A stretch of 64,000 bases of DNA, taken from contig CANMIH010000002.1 in assembly GCA_947497905.1 (NCBI GenBank), positions 248,001 through 312,000 of the forward strand, written 5' to 3'. The notes under the pieces are model-generated. The model was given only the letters and a program-made list of their open reading frames with translations, searched no databases and was not told the origin of the DNA. Of this stretch, positions 8,355 through 15,146 are shown one piece after another. The position numbers and the translations under genes were made by a program. Position 1 is the first letter of the stretch, and every line of letters starts with the position of its first letter. Source of the stretch: an uncultured Pelagimonas sp. GTDB lineage: Bacteria; Pseudomonadota; Alphaproteobacteria; Rhodobacterales; Rhodobacteraceae.

Positions 8355-9247
8355 TAGTATTTCACTCCTATGACACGGTTAATTCGGCTGTAATATTCGC
8401 TCTCTAACGTCAATGTAGTCGCGCTGGTGTAGATCCAATGAGCCGCCCAACTGCTGCTCCCAAGGTAGATCTTATGTCCCTGAGGGGTGAGCGCGCGCGG
8501 GAACTCCCAATACCGGTGATGAGTGGCCCCGAGATTGTAATGAACAGCATCCCATATCAGACTATCAAAGTTGGTCATTGGCTGGCTCAGGGTTATCGTG
8601 CCATCATACTTTCGCGTCGGATATTCCGCCAGAACGGTGTAGGTGGGCTTGCGCTGTTGCTGGGCTTGAATTGCGCTCGCCAGCTCTGCAAGCGTGTTGA
8701 GGTTAGCAGGCGCGCCCGCAACCAAGTTGTTGTAAGTGGTTTGAACGCCGGAAATTTGCGAAACCAGAGCTGCGATGTCGCTGTCATTGCCCTGCAACGC
8801 CAGTGCCAGTTCGCGCAGCGTGTTCAGCGCCGCCGGGGCACCATCGACGATGTTATTTATCGCCGCGTTGATCTGCGCCGTGACATCGATGTTATTCACC
8901 GAGTTTTGCATCGCTGCGATTTGCGACACCAAAGCAGCGATCTCGCTGTCATTGCTTTGCAGCGCGACCGCCAGCTCGTTCAACGTATTTAACGCCCCCG
9001 GCGCGCTGTCCACCAGCTCGTCAAATTTTGCCTGAATTTGTGGGCCAAAATCGATGTCGGCGACACTTTGGGACAGCTCCGCGATTTGTAGTTTCAACCA
9101 AGCGGTACGGCTAGCAAGTTGCAAGGCCTGTACATTGCTGATCCCTTCACCTTGCGCGAGATCTGGCGGGCCACCAACAACGGGATCGTTTGTCTCGATC
9201 TGGTAAATGCCGGGTGTCCAAGTTTGGGTTTCTTGCAAATCTGCCAT
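8354..9247 (-). CDS. H: Tail fibre protein (H-like) with internal repeats
   Basis: This 297-residue tail fibre begins with MADLQETQTWTPGIYQIETNDPVVGG-type tail-attachment sequence. It contains at least three copies of a repeat of the form APxxLNTLxELAxALQ followed by DSEIAALVSQI, a known collar/fibre repeat likely forming a coiled rod. The unique C-terminal part (about 205-297, Tyr- and Trp-rich) is probably the receptor-binding tip. It is short compared with P2 H (about 670 residues), so the host-specific part is compact. Confidence 0.85.
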   Translation of the reverse strand: MADLQETQTWTPGIYQIETNDPVVGGPPDLAQGEGISNVQALQLASRTAWLKLQIAELSQSVADIDFGPQIQAKFDELVDSAPGALNTLNELAVALQSNDSEIAALVSQIAAMQNSVNNIDVTAQINAAINNIVDGAPAALNTLRELALALQGNDSDIAALVSQISGVQTTYNNLVAGAPANLNTLAELASAIQAQQQRKPTYTVLAEYPTRKYDGTITLSQPMTNFDSLIWDAVHYNLGATHHRYWEFPRALTPQGHKIYLGSSSWAAHWIYTSATTLTLESEYYSRINRVIGVKY

Positions 9248-9816
9248 TAGGCGACTCCATACGTGTACTGCCCATCATGCGAAACGCGGGCGTTGAAGGT
9301 GTTGAGAGCTTCCGTGAATTCGAGCGCCTTTAGCCGGCTGCGCGCCGGCGCGACCTTCTCGAGGATCGCGCGCACCTGGGCGGCTTGCTCGATCGTAATC
9401 GGACGATTGAGGCGCACCCGATATTCGGCCCAATGGTCGGGCGTGCTATAGGTGGGCGTGCCGTTGTAGGTCATGGCGCCATTGTGCTTTTCCCAGCCAT
9501 GCCGCTCGATCACCTGGGCGTCACCAAAGCCAGCCGATGCAAGCGCATCCTTGACCGCGCGCACGGTGCCTTTGCGGCGGTGAACCGCGATCGCATCGAG
9601 GAGCACTTTCCGGCGCTGTGTTTCGGGCCAATCGTCTTGCCAGTCATCGACCGAAAACGCCCAGGCGAGATAGGGGAGCAAATGAGCTGGGCATGTCTCA
9701 GCATCCCAGAGCGTGGCAATGCGCTTGGGAGCCGGCGCGATACGCACGGGAAAGAGATCAAGCGATCGCTCGAGAGGCGTGGCGTTGTTTGGCAAAAGGC
9801 TCGGCGCGTCAGACAT
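9247..9816 (-). CDS. I: Baseplate/tail protein I
   Basis: This 189-residue protein is of the P2 GpI family. The start SLLPNNATPLERSLD, the segment CPAHLLPYLAWAFSVDDW, and RRKGTVRAVKDALASAGF are diagnostic. GpI is a baseplate wedge component linking J to the tail fibre. It overlaps gene J at its start and abuts the fibre gene, as in P2. Confidence 0.92.
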   Translation of the reverse strand: MSDAPSLLPNNATPLERSLDLFPVRIAPAPKRIATLWDAETCPAHLLPYLAWAFSVDDWQDDWPETQRRKVLLDAIAVHRRKGTVRAVKDALASAGFGDAQVIERHGWEKHNGAMTYNGTPTYSTPDHWAEYRVRLNRPITIEQAAQVRAILEKVAPARSRLKALEFTEALNTFNARVSHDGQYTYGVA

Positions 9817-10711
9817 CGCGACCCCCGATCGTCACGGATACAGAGGAGCAATAGGCGGCGTGTTCCGGCGCGATCACGATGTCGGCCAGAGGCGCTTGCA
9901 AGGTGACGTTCTGCACGCCCGGTTGATGCAAAGCCGCATGCAGGCCGGAGATTGTCACATCATGCCCCAACCGATGCCGATCCTCGACATAGACCCGCAA
10001 AGCGGATTCTGCGGCGGCGCGGGCGATCTCGCCATCTGGCCCCGCGTAGAGCGTAAGTACGGCTTGCACCTGATAGGTTTGAACCGTGGCCGGCTGGACA
10101 GTGACGAGATCCGTGATCGGGCGGATCTCCTCATCATTCAGCTTTGCCCGCACGACATCGAGGAGCGCCGCGTCTGGCGTACCGTCGCCAACATTCGAAA
10201 GGACAGTGACCCGCACCTCGCCGGGTTCCGGCGACTCGATCCCAACATCCTTTACATGTGGCGAGGCGGTGAGCCCCCAGAACCGATAGGATCCACGCGG
10301 GCCGGCTGTTGTGGCGCCTTCAAGTGAGAGCTGAACCCGCAAGCGAAAGCGATGGTCCTCCTCGAGGATCTCAGGCACCGGCGGAAATGCGTCGGGATCC
10401 GCCTCCTGGACAACCGCGCGCCGCACCCCAAAGAGCGCGGCGAGGTGGTCGAGCTGGGCGCCGCGGGCAAAGGCAAGCATGTTGCCGCGGCCTGCATCAT
10501 CAAATTCGGCGCGGAGGAGTGTCTCGCGGTAAGCCCAAGCCTCGAGGATCTTGAGCGCCGGCTCGCTCTCGAGCTCGAGAACGGGCGCGAGCGAGGGATC
10601 CCGGGCGATCAGCCACGCTTTGAGCTCCCCAAGGATCGCCTCGGCATCTTTGCGGGCTACGATCGACGGCTCTGGGAGCTCGGCGAGTGGAATGGCGGAA
10701 TAGGCGCTCAT
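9809..10711 (-). CDS. J: Baseplate wedge protein J
   Basis: A 300-residue P2 J-like baseplate wedge protein. The start at 10711 (MSAYSAIPLAELPEPSIV) overlaps the stop of gene W as ATGA; a longer upstream reading lacks support. The motif LKAWLIARDP, the central LDHLAALFGVRR, and the GEVRVTVLSNVGDGTPD segment match the family. Wedges surround the hub formed by V and D and control sheath contraction. Confidence 0.93.
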   Translation of the reverse strand: MSAYSAIPLAELPEPSIVARKDAEAILGELKAWLIARDPSLAPVLELESEPALKILEAWAYRETLLRAEFDDAGRGNMLAFARGAQLDHLAALFGVRRAVVQEADPDAFPPVPEILEEDHRFRLRVQLSLEGATTAGPRGSYRFWGLTASPHVKDVGIESPEPGEVRVTVLSNVGDGTPDAALLDVVRAKLNDEEIRPITDLVTVQPATVQTYQVQAVLTLYAGPDGEIARAAAESALRVYVEDRHRLGHDVTISGLHAALHQPGVQNVTLQAPLADIVIAPEHAAYCSSVSVTIGGRDV

Positions 10712-11046
10712 GTGACCTCGATTCCCGAAAGCGTCACCGCGCGCCCATCGGGCAGATAGCGCCCAATCAGCTCGAGAGTGATCTTGCCGGGGTGAAAACT
10801 GGTTAGATTGATTTGATCGAGCTCGATCCGCTCTTCCCAAAGCATGAGCGCCTCGGCAGTTGCGGCGATGATCGCGAGTTTCGTCGGTTGTGAATATGGT
10901 TTGTCGATCAGCTCGGGCAGTCGCGAGCCATAGGGGCGGCGCAAAACGCGCGCCCCGATCGGCGTGGTCAGAATATCGCGGATCGATTGCCGGAGGTGAT
11001 CAATTCCGTCGAGCTGGCGCCCTGTTTGTGCATGTGTCCCAATCAT
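10708..11046 (-). CDS. W: Baseplate wedge protein W (gp25-like)
   Basis: This 112-residue protein is of the GpW/gp25 family, a T4 gp25-like baseplate component that starts sheath assembly. The motif SIRDILTTPIGARVLRRPYGS is typical, although here the conserved EPR-type loop is not obvious. It is separated from gene V by a glycosyltransferase and an IS element. Repeat copy 3 lies 29 nt upstream of its ATG. Confidence 0.92.
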   Translation of the reverse strand: MIGTHAQTGRQLDGIDHLRQSIRDILTTPIGARVLRRPYGSRLPELIDKPYSQPTKLAIIAATAEALMLWEERIELDQINLTSFHPGKITLELIGRYLPDGRAVTLSGIEVT

Positions 11047-11075
11047 AGCCCCAAGATGGACTATCAGGACGCAGA

Positions 11076-11095
11076 GTTCCTCTGGCGGGTTCCCC
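11076..11095 (-). repeat. Dispersed phage repeat, copy 3
   Basis: The core is intact on the minus strand, 29 nt upstream of gene W. It is directly preceded by the stem CCCGC-GATC-GCGGG, whose right arm runs into the repeat. The stem sequence is unlike that at copy 2, while the position of the pairing is similar. Confidence 0.88.
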
Positions 11096-11134
11096 GCGAT
11101 CGCGGGTCTTTAACCTCCGCTTCAAGGACACATA

Positions 11135-11956
11135 GGTCATGTTGACAAAAGACGGACCCAAAGGTGGATTGATGTGATATCTCTGAAGCCAAGGAAGCTC
11201 TCGGCTGTCTTATCGTAGCGGGTTGCGACACGACGCGCGTTTTTCAGCTTGTTGAAGCACCGCTGGACGAGGTTGCGCAACGAATACGGCGAATGATCCA
11301 CACCGACGCGCATCTTTCGTGACTTGCGCATGGGAATTTGGGTAAGCACGTCTCGCATCTCCATCTTTTTACGAATGCTGTCAGCCTCATAGCCTCTGTC
11401 GGCCAACAGGACGCTCGGCATTGTCCTCGGACCAATGGGGGATCAATACCTCGCCGTTGACGCGGAGATGGATCTTGGTCGTGAAGCCACCACTTGAGCG
11501 GCCAAAACCCTGTCGCGGAGTTCCCCTTTTGCGCCCGCTGCCTGATTATGGGCGCGGGTGACGGTGCTGTGCGCTGCCCGGCAGGCGGCTTTGCCGCCGA
11601 GAGGGATCATTTGAAGGGCATCTGGCACGGCCCCACTAAGGGCATCCATGATGTCTTCCCACAACTCCGCCAGCATCCAGTGCCGGAACTGCCGGTATAC
11701 GCTCGACCATTTGCCGAACTCTTCGGGTAAGTCCCGCCAGGTGGCGCCAGTGCGGGCGATCCAGAAAATCCCATCAAGTAAATGCCGGTGGTTGGTCGGT
11801 TTGCGCCCATTCAGGGCGCGGACAGCCAAGATGAACTGTTTAAAGAACGCCCATTCCTCGTCCGACATCAAGTCTCGTGCCAAGCTGATCTCCATCGCAG
11901 ATACCAGCTTGAATCACGATCAGGCGGCGATGGGAAACCCTTTTGTCAACACGGCC
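11135..11956 (-). mobile_element. IS5-family (IS427-like) insertion sequence, decayed
   Basis: The element is about 822 bp, bounded by imperfect inverted repeats GGTCATGTTGACAAAAG (11135-11151) and the complement of CTTTTGTCAACACGGCC (11940-11956). The flanking dinucleotide TA on both sides (11133-11134, 11957-11958) is the target duplication expected for the IS427 group. It entered the very end of the glycosyltransferase gene, so that the stop codon of that gene is now made of target TA plus the first IS base. Confidence 0.85.
11137..11895 (-). pseudogene. IS427-type transposase, defective
   Basis: The N-terminal frame (11443-11895) has the MSDEEWAFF and NGRKPTNHRHLLDGIFWIARTGA motifs of IS427 transposases. 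The C-terminal part (11137-11421) carries VLLADRGYEADSIRKK and the end of the DDE domain. The normal frameshift region GTTTTGG is present, but after GGFTTKIHLRVNGE a stretch normally found before the second catalytic Asp is missing, and the first Asp of the DST motif is His (AHSTVTRAH). It is therefore unlikely to be active, although it could be mobilised by a related transposase. Confidence 0.75.
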
Positions 11957-12837
11957 TAAGCAGAAGAAGAGCTGTCAGGTGATGAATCGCACATTGTTTT
12001 GAGCTGAAGATCCAAGTCGGTGCATGCTGCGTCCAATGAATGGAAATTCTCCATCTGCCGGGTATCCTCATAGCGAGACCCCAAAACATCACCTCTGCAC
12101 ATTTTAACAGTCGTCCAAAACTCAAGGCTCTGGTTTTGGTAATGATTGATTTGAAAAACATCGTTTCTTGTATACGTGCGTGAGGAACAAGCACCTTTCA
12201 CCTTATGAACTTGAACGGCATTCCGAGAACTCAAAACATGCGTACGTGCAATCCATTTTGTTCCCCCATCAAGCGAACCTAAAGGCTTCTTCCGAGTTAA
12301 GCGCAACCTAAGACTATCAGGATGGTTTTCGTGCCCTGCACTGCCAAACATCGTCCAATTGGCGTAGATTACATCAAGATCGTCCATCTCACCAAGCTGG
12401 GCCGACAAAGATTTACCGTCCTTACAAAACCAAAACTCGTCAAGATCAGCGATCAGCAACCATTCACAGTGTTTACGTATCTTAAATTTTTCAATTGCGG
12501 TCCAATAATGCTTTGGCTGAGCCCAAATCTCCGTCAGTGAAATGAGCTCGACAATGCCAGCTTCTATCCAAGGCTTAACCTTTTCAATCGTATTATCAGT
12601 GCTGCCGTTATCAATTAGATAGATCTTACCCGCACCTTGCCATCGGTAGTGCCGGATCCATTCATCCACATTGAGCGCTTCATTTTTCATAATACCCAGG
12701 ACGCCGAAGCGGTGGTCATAAACAGTGCGACCTTCTTTCTTGGAGTTAATCCGATCGACACGTCGAAGGTTCCACTCGACAAGCCCCTTTGTCAGCTGAC
12801 TCTGAGCAACGAGTTCTTTGAGAAAGTTAAAATTCAT
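11956..12837 (-). CDS. Glycosyltransferase family 2-like moron, C-terminus altered by IS
   Basis: This 293-residue protein contains KNEALNVDEWIRHYRWQG, then IDNGSTDNT and LLIADLDEFWF, the nucleotide-sugar and DxD-type metal site of GT2/GT92-like enzymes. It is notably AT-rich compared with flanking phage genes and lies between baseplate genes V and W, so it is a moron. Its last codons run into the IS; without the IS the frame would continue about 30 codons through repeat copy 3. It may modify host surface glycans, for instance to block superinfection, but the substrate is unknown. Confidence 0.75.
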   Translation of the reverse strand: MNFNFLKELVAQSQLTKGLVEWNLRRVDRINSKKEGRTVYDHRFGVLGIMKNEALNVDEWIRHYRWQGAGKIYLIDNGSTDNTIEKVKPWIEAGIVELISLTEIWAQPKHYWTAIEKFKIRKHCEWLLIADLDEFWFCKDGKSLSAQLGEMDDLDVIYANWTMFGSAGHENHPDSLRLRLTRKKPLGSLDGGTKWIARTHVLSSRNAVQVHKVKGACSSRTYTRNDVFQINHYQNQSLEFWTTVKMCRGDVLGSRYEDTRQMENFHSLDAACTDLDLQLKTMCDSSPDSSSSA

Positions 12838-12905
12838 ATCGTACCAGGAAGTTTAATGTTTCGGCTCGTTGTAGATGTAACATCCGCTATCAACAAGACT
12901 GCGTT

Positions 12906-12995
12906 CTAGCAACTGTATTTCTCAAATCGTCTGAGCGTTCCACTTCTGCCGAGATTTGCAGAGTGTATTGACGATTTGAGAAATACAGTTGCTAG
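12906..12995. repeat. 26-bp perfect inverted repeat
   Basis: Arms 12906-12931 (beginning CTAGCAACTGTATTTCTC) and 12970-12995 are perfect complements separated by 38 nt. The right arm begins one base after the stop codon of gene V. The arms are AT-rich, like the glycosyltransferase and unlike the tail genes. There is no long T tract, so a simple terminator is not certain; it could be a moron-associated terminator, an RNA processing site or the end of a mobile element. Confidence 0.85.
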
Positions 12996-12996
12996 C

Positions 12997-13386
12997 TCAT
13001 TTTGGCCCCTCCGTATCCGCCGTCCCCGGCAAGACCCCCTTGTGAACATGCCCCACAAGGCTAATTTCAGACGCGATCACGTCGCCGACGCCGGTGATAG
13101 TGCCGGCAAAATTTCCGGTCGGCACGCCGCCGGCAAAGGGGCCGGGGAATATCACGCCTTTGGTGGTGTCACCACCGGGCGAGATCACAACCACCTGTGT
13201 TCCTTTGCTGGGTGGGATCCAGAATTTCAGCTCCTCGGATCCGAGCTGTGCAATCTTGAGCCACGCGCTCGGCGTGTCATTGCCCCAATCGACCTTTGCC
13301 CGATCGCCATCACGCTCGATCACGGTCGCGATGCGTATCAGGTTTTCGATTTTCTGCATGAGTTGAGCGATCGCATAATCTGACAT
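12997..13386 (-). CDS. V: Baseplate spike/assembly protein V
   Basis: This 129-residue protein resembles P2 GpV, the tip-forming spike or baseplate assembly protein. The OB-fold segment with RVERDGDRAKVDWG-like sequence, the GTQVVVISPGGDTTKGVIFPG stretch and the C-terminal HVHKGVLPG region match. The HVH motif near the end resembles the iron-binding apex of phage spikes. It starts the P2-type tail block. A strong inverted repeat follows its stop codon. Confidence 0.9.
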   Translation of the reverse strand: MSDYAIAQLMQKIENLIRIATVIERDGDRAKVDWGNDTPSAWLKIAQLGSEELKFWIPPSKGTQVVVISPGGDTTKGVIFPGPFAGGVPTGNFAGTITGVGDVIASEISLVGHVHKGVLPGTADTEGPK

Positions 13387-13916
13387 CAGGTTGCCTCTGC
13401 GGTATACTGGGCCTCGTGGTCTGGGCCAGTCTCAGGCGCCCAGGAGGTGAGGATCTCGCTTGGTGTCTTTCCGCCCTCATCATCGAAGTGTGTGGCGCCA
13501 AGGTGGGCGCTGTGCCCCCATTCAACGCGCCAGATCTCAAACCGATCGGATCCCGGCGCGAACTCATCCGGTTCGACTGACAGAACGGCAGCGGGCCCCC
13601 ACGCCACGCCCAGGCGGTTAGAGTGCAGGAATGTCGCCACGGCGCCCGCGGCCTCGGCAATGTTGCGGCGCACCTGGGCATTGCGCGCGCCTAAAACGAC
13701 CTGCGCCTCGAGGCGTATTATGCAGGGGAATTGCCCGTTGTGACCGTCCTGATCGAGATCCGGTTCAATCTCGGCGATGCTCACCAAAATTGCCGGCACG
13801 GGCAAATCCTTGTCGATCTGATCCTCGCCCGCGGTGGTGTTGAATGTGGGGAATTGGGCGCCGATCGAGGCGATCACGGTGTCGAGCGCTTCACCCAAAG
13901 CAATTGGCTCACTCAT
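13386..13916 (-). CDS. Phage tail-completion-type protein
   Basis: A 176-residue protein starting at the ATG at 13916, which overlaps the upstream stop codon as ATGA. It begins MSEPIALGEALDTVIASIG and has a beta-rich middle (PCIIRLEAQVVLGARN). Position between the Z-like protein and V matches the tail terminator or completion slot of related phages. No named family was recognised with confidence, so the role is inferred from position. Confidence 0.6.
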   Translation of the reverse strand: MSEPIALGEALDTVIASIGAQFPTFNTTAGEDQIDKDLPVPAILVSIAEIEPDLDQDGHNGQFPCIIRLEAQVVLGARNAQVRRNIAEAAGAVATFLHSNRLGVAWGPAAVLSVEPDEFAPGSDRFEIWRVEWGHSAHLGATHFDDEGGKTPSEILTSWAPETGPDHEAQYTAEAT

Positions 13917-14461
13917 CGCTTGTATTCTCCGATTTTGAGGACCGTCGCGGCGCGGATCTCGTGGTTGAAATGTCGAAAGAAAATCGCATCGATGTCCACA
14001 AAGACGTTTTCCTCGAGAAAGGTCATCATGCGATCGGCAACGGGGAGCGTTGCCTCGGCGATGCTCCACCGGCCTTTGGGATCCGTGCGGACCATGACGC
14101 GGCGTTTGCCCTGCATCTTTGAGAAAAACGCCCCGTGAATGGTGGTGTCGCCAACTTGGACGCCCCCCGAAACAGCTCTTGGCCGGCCCTTGAATGAGGA
14201 GATTGGCAAGTCGTTTGCGCCGCACCAGAGCTTTAGGGCGGATCCACCTTTGCCGACGCGGTACTCTTTGAGCCGGCGGCGCAGGGCTTTGGCATTGCGC
14301 AGGCCCAGCTCACTTTGAAGCCCTTTCGAGGAGAGCTTGCGCAGGGTGGCCGCGGTACGTCTTAGCGCGCGATGTTGCGCGAGCCTGACTTGTTTTGGCG
14401 TGGCATCATAAGCCGCGGTGATCTCGTCAAACTTCTCGTCATCGAGATCAAATGCCAGCAT
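13913..14461 (-). CDS. Minor tail protein Z-like
   Basis: This 182-residue protein resembles the prophage minor tail protein Z family. An N-terminal helical part with VRLAQHRALRRTAATLRKLSSKGL is followed by ALRRRLKEYRVGKGGSALKLWCGAND and SGGVQVGDTTIHGAFFSKM, the usual order of Z-family motifs. Members connect head completion and tail. It overlaps both neighbours by a few bases within the head-tail joining block. Confidence 0.75.
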   Translation of the reverse strand: MLAFDLDDEKFDEITAAYDATPKQVRLAQHRALRRTAATLRKLSSKGLQSELGLRNAKALRRRLKEYRVGKGGSALKLWCGANDLPISSFKGRPRAVSGGVQVGDTTIHGAFFSKMQGKRRVMVRTDPKGRWSIAEATLPVADRMMTFLEENVFVDIDAIFFRHFNHEIRAATVLKIGEYKR

Positions 14462-14777
14462 TGTATTTCACGGTAGGCTTTCCGAGCTTCACGCTCGCGA
14501 GCCCGGTCCCGTCCTGTTCTGGCGGCTCGAGCACATCATAGGCTTTGCCCCTGATTGTGAGCACGTCATGACGACGGATCTCAGGGGTAATGTTCAAAGG
14601 GTAGAGAAACACCGGATCGAGATCGGTGTGTTCAAAGTCGGCGAGCTCTTTTTGCTCGCTGGGATCGGTAAACATGCCAAAGATCTCACCGATCATTTGG
14701 TCATTCCTTTCGAGCTCGCCGCGATCGGCAAACTCGTCAGGATCAAAAAACTCGGTGAGATCTTCCCAGGCTGGCAT
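14448..14777 (-). CDS. Head-tail joining protein
   Basis: A 109-residue protein in the place of lambda FII-like joining proteins. It has a DPDEFADRGELE segment and a C-terminal beta region (RRHDVLTIRGKAYDVLEPPEQDGTGLASVKLGK) typical of small joining proteins. It lies between a small acidic protein and the Z-like gene. Family assignment rests on the C-terminal motif and position, so it is moderately sure. Confidence 0.6.
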   Translation of the reverse strand: MPAWEDLTEFFDPDEFADRGELERNDQMIGEIFGMFTDPSEQKELADFEHTDLDPVFLYPLNITPEIRRHDVLTIRGKAYDVLEPPEQDGTGLASVKLGKPTVKYNAGI

Positions 14778-14780
14778 GAA

Positions 14781-15086
14781 TTAGGCGGCTTCTGCCGCGT
14801 CGCGGATCGCTGCGATCACTTCCTTTTTGGTCATCTTGTCAGCGCCTTCGATTTGATAATCTTCCGCTTCGGTGCGCAGCTCCTCGAGGGTCATGTCTTC
14901 AAGCGCCGGCGCGGTGTCTTCGTCGCTTTCCTCGCCGGTGTAGAGCTCAACGCGACCACGCTCGAGCAAGTTTTTCGCCTGGGCCTCGGGAACCCCATGG
15001 AGGACCTCCCCGGGCATGACGATTTTGCCACCCATGCCAAAGGCGGCGGTGACTTTGATGTTCACTGTGTTTGCAGGTTTGGACAT
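14781..15086 (-). CDS. Small acidic head-block protein with HeH/SAP-like C-terminus
   Basis: This 101-residue protein lies directly downstream of the capsid gene. The N-terminal half (VTAAFGMGGKIVMPGEVLHGVPEAQAKNLLERG) resembles the small phage proteins often encoded after capsid genes. After a run of acidic residues, the C-terminus (MTLEELRTEAEDYQIEGADKMTKKEVIAAI) looks like a helix-extension-helix or SAP/LEM-type motif that may bind DNA or protein. The function is unknown. Confidence 0.6.
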   Translation of the reverse strand: MSKPANTVNIKVTAAFGMGGKIVMPGEVLHGVPEAQAKNLLERGRVELYTGEESDEDTAPALEDMTLEELRTEAEDYQIEGADKMTKKEVIAAIRDAAEAA

Positions 15087-15146
15087 TGTTACTTTCCCAA
15101 AATGTGAAGTTAGGAAAAGGCGGGGATTACCCCGCCTCTAGTGAGA

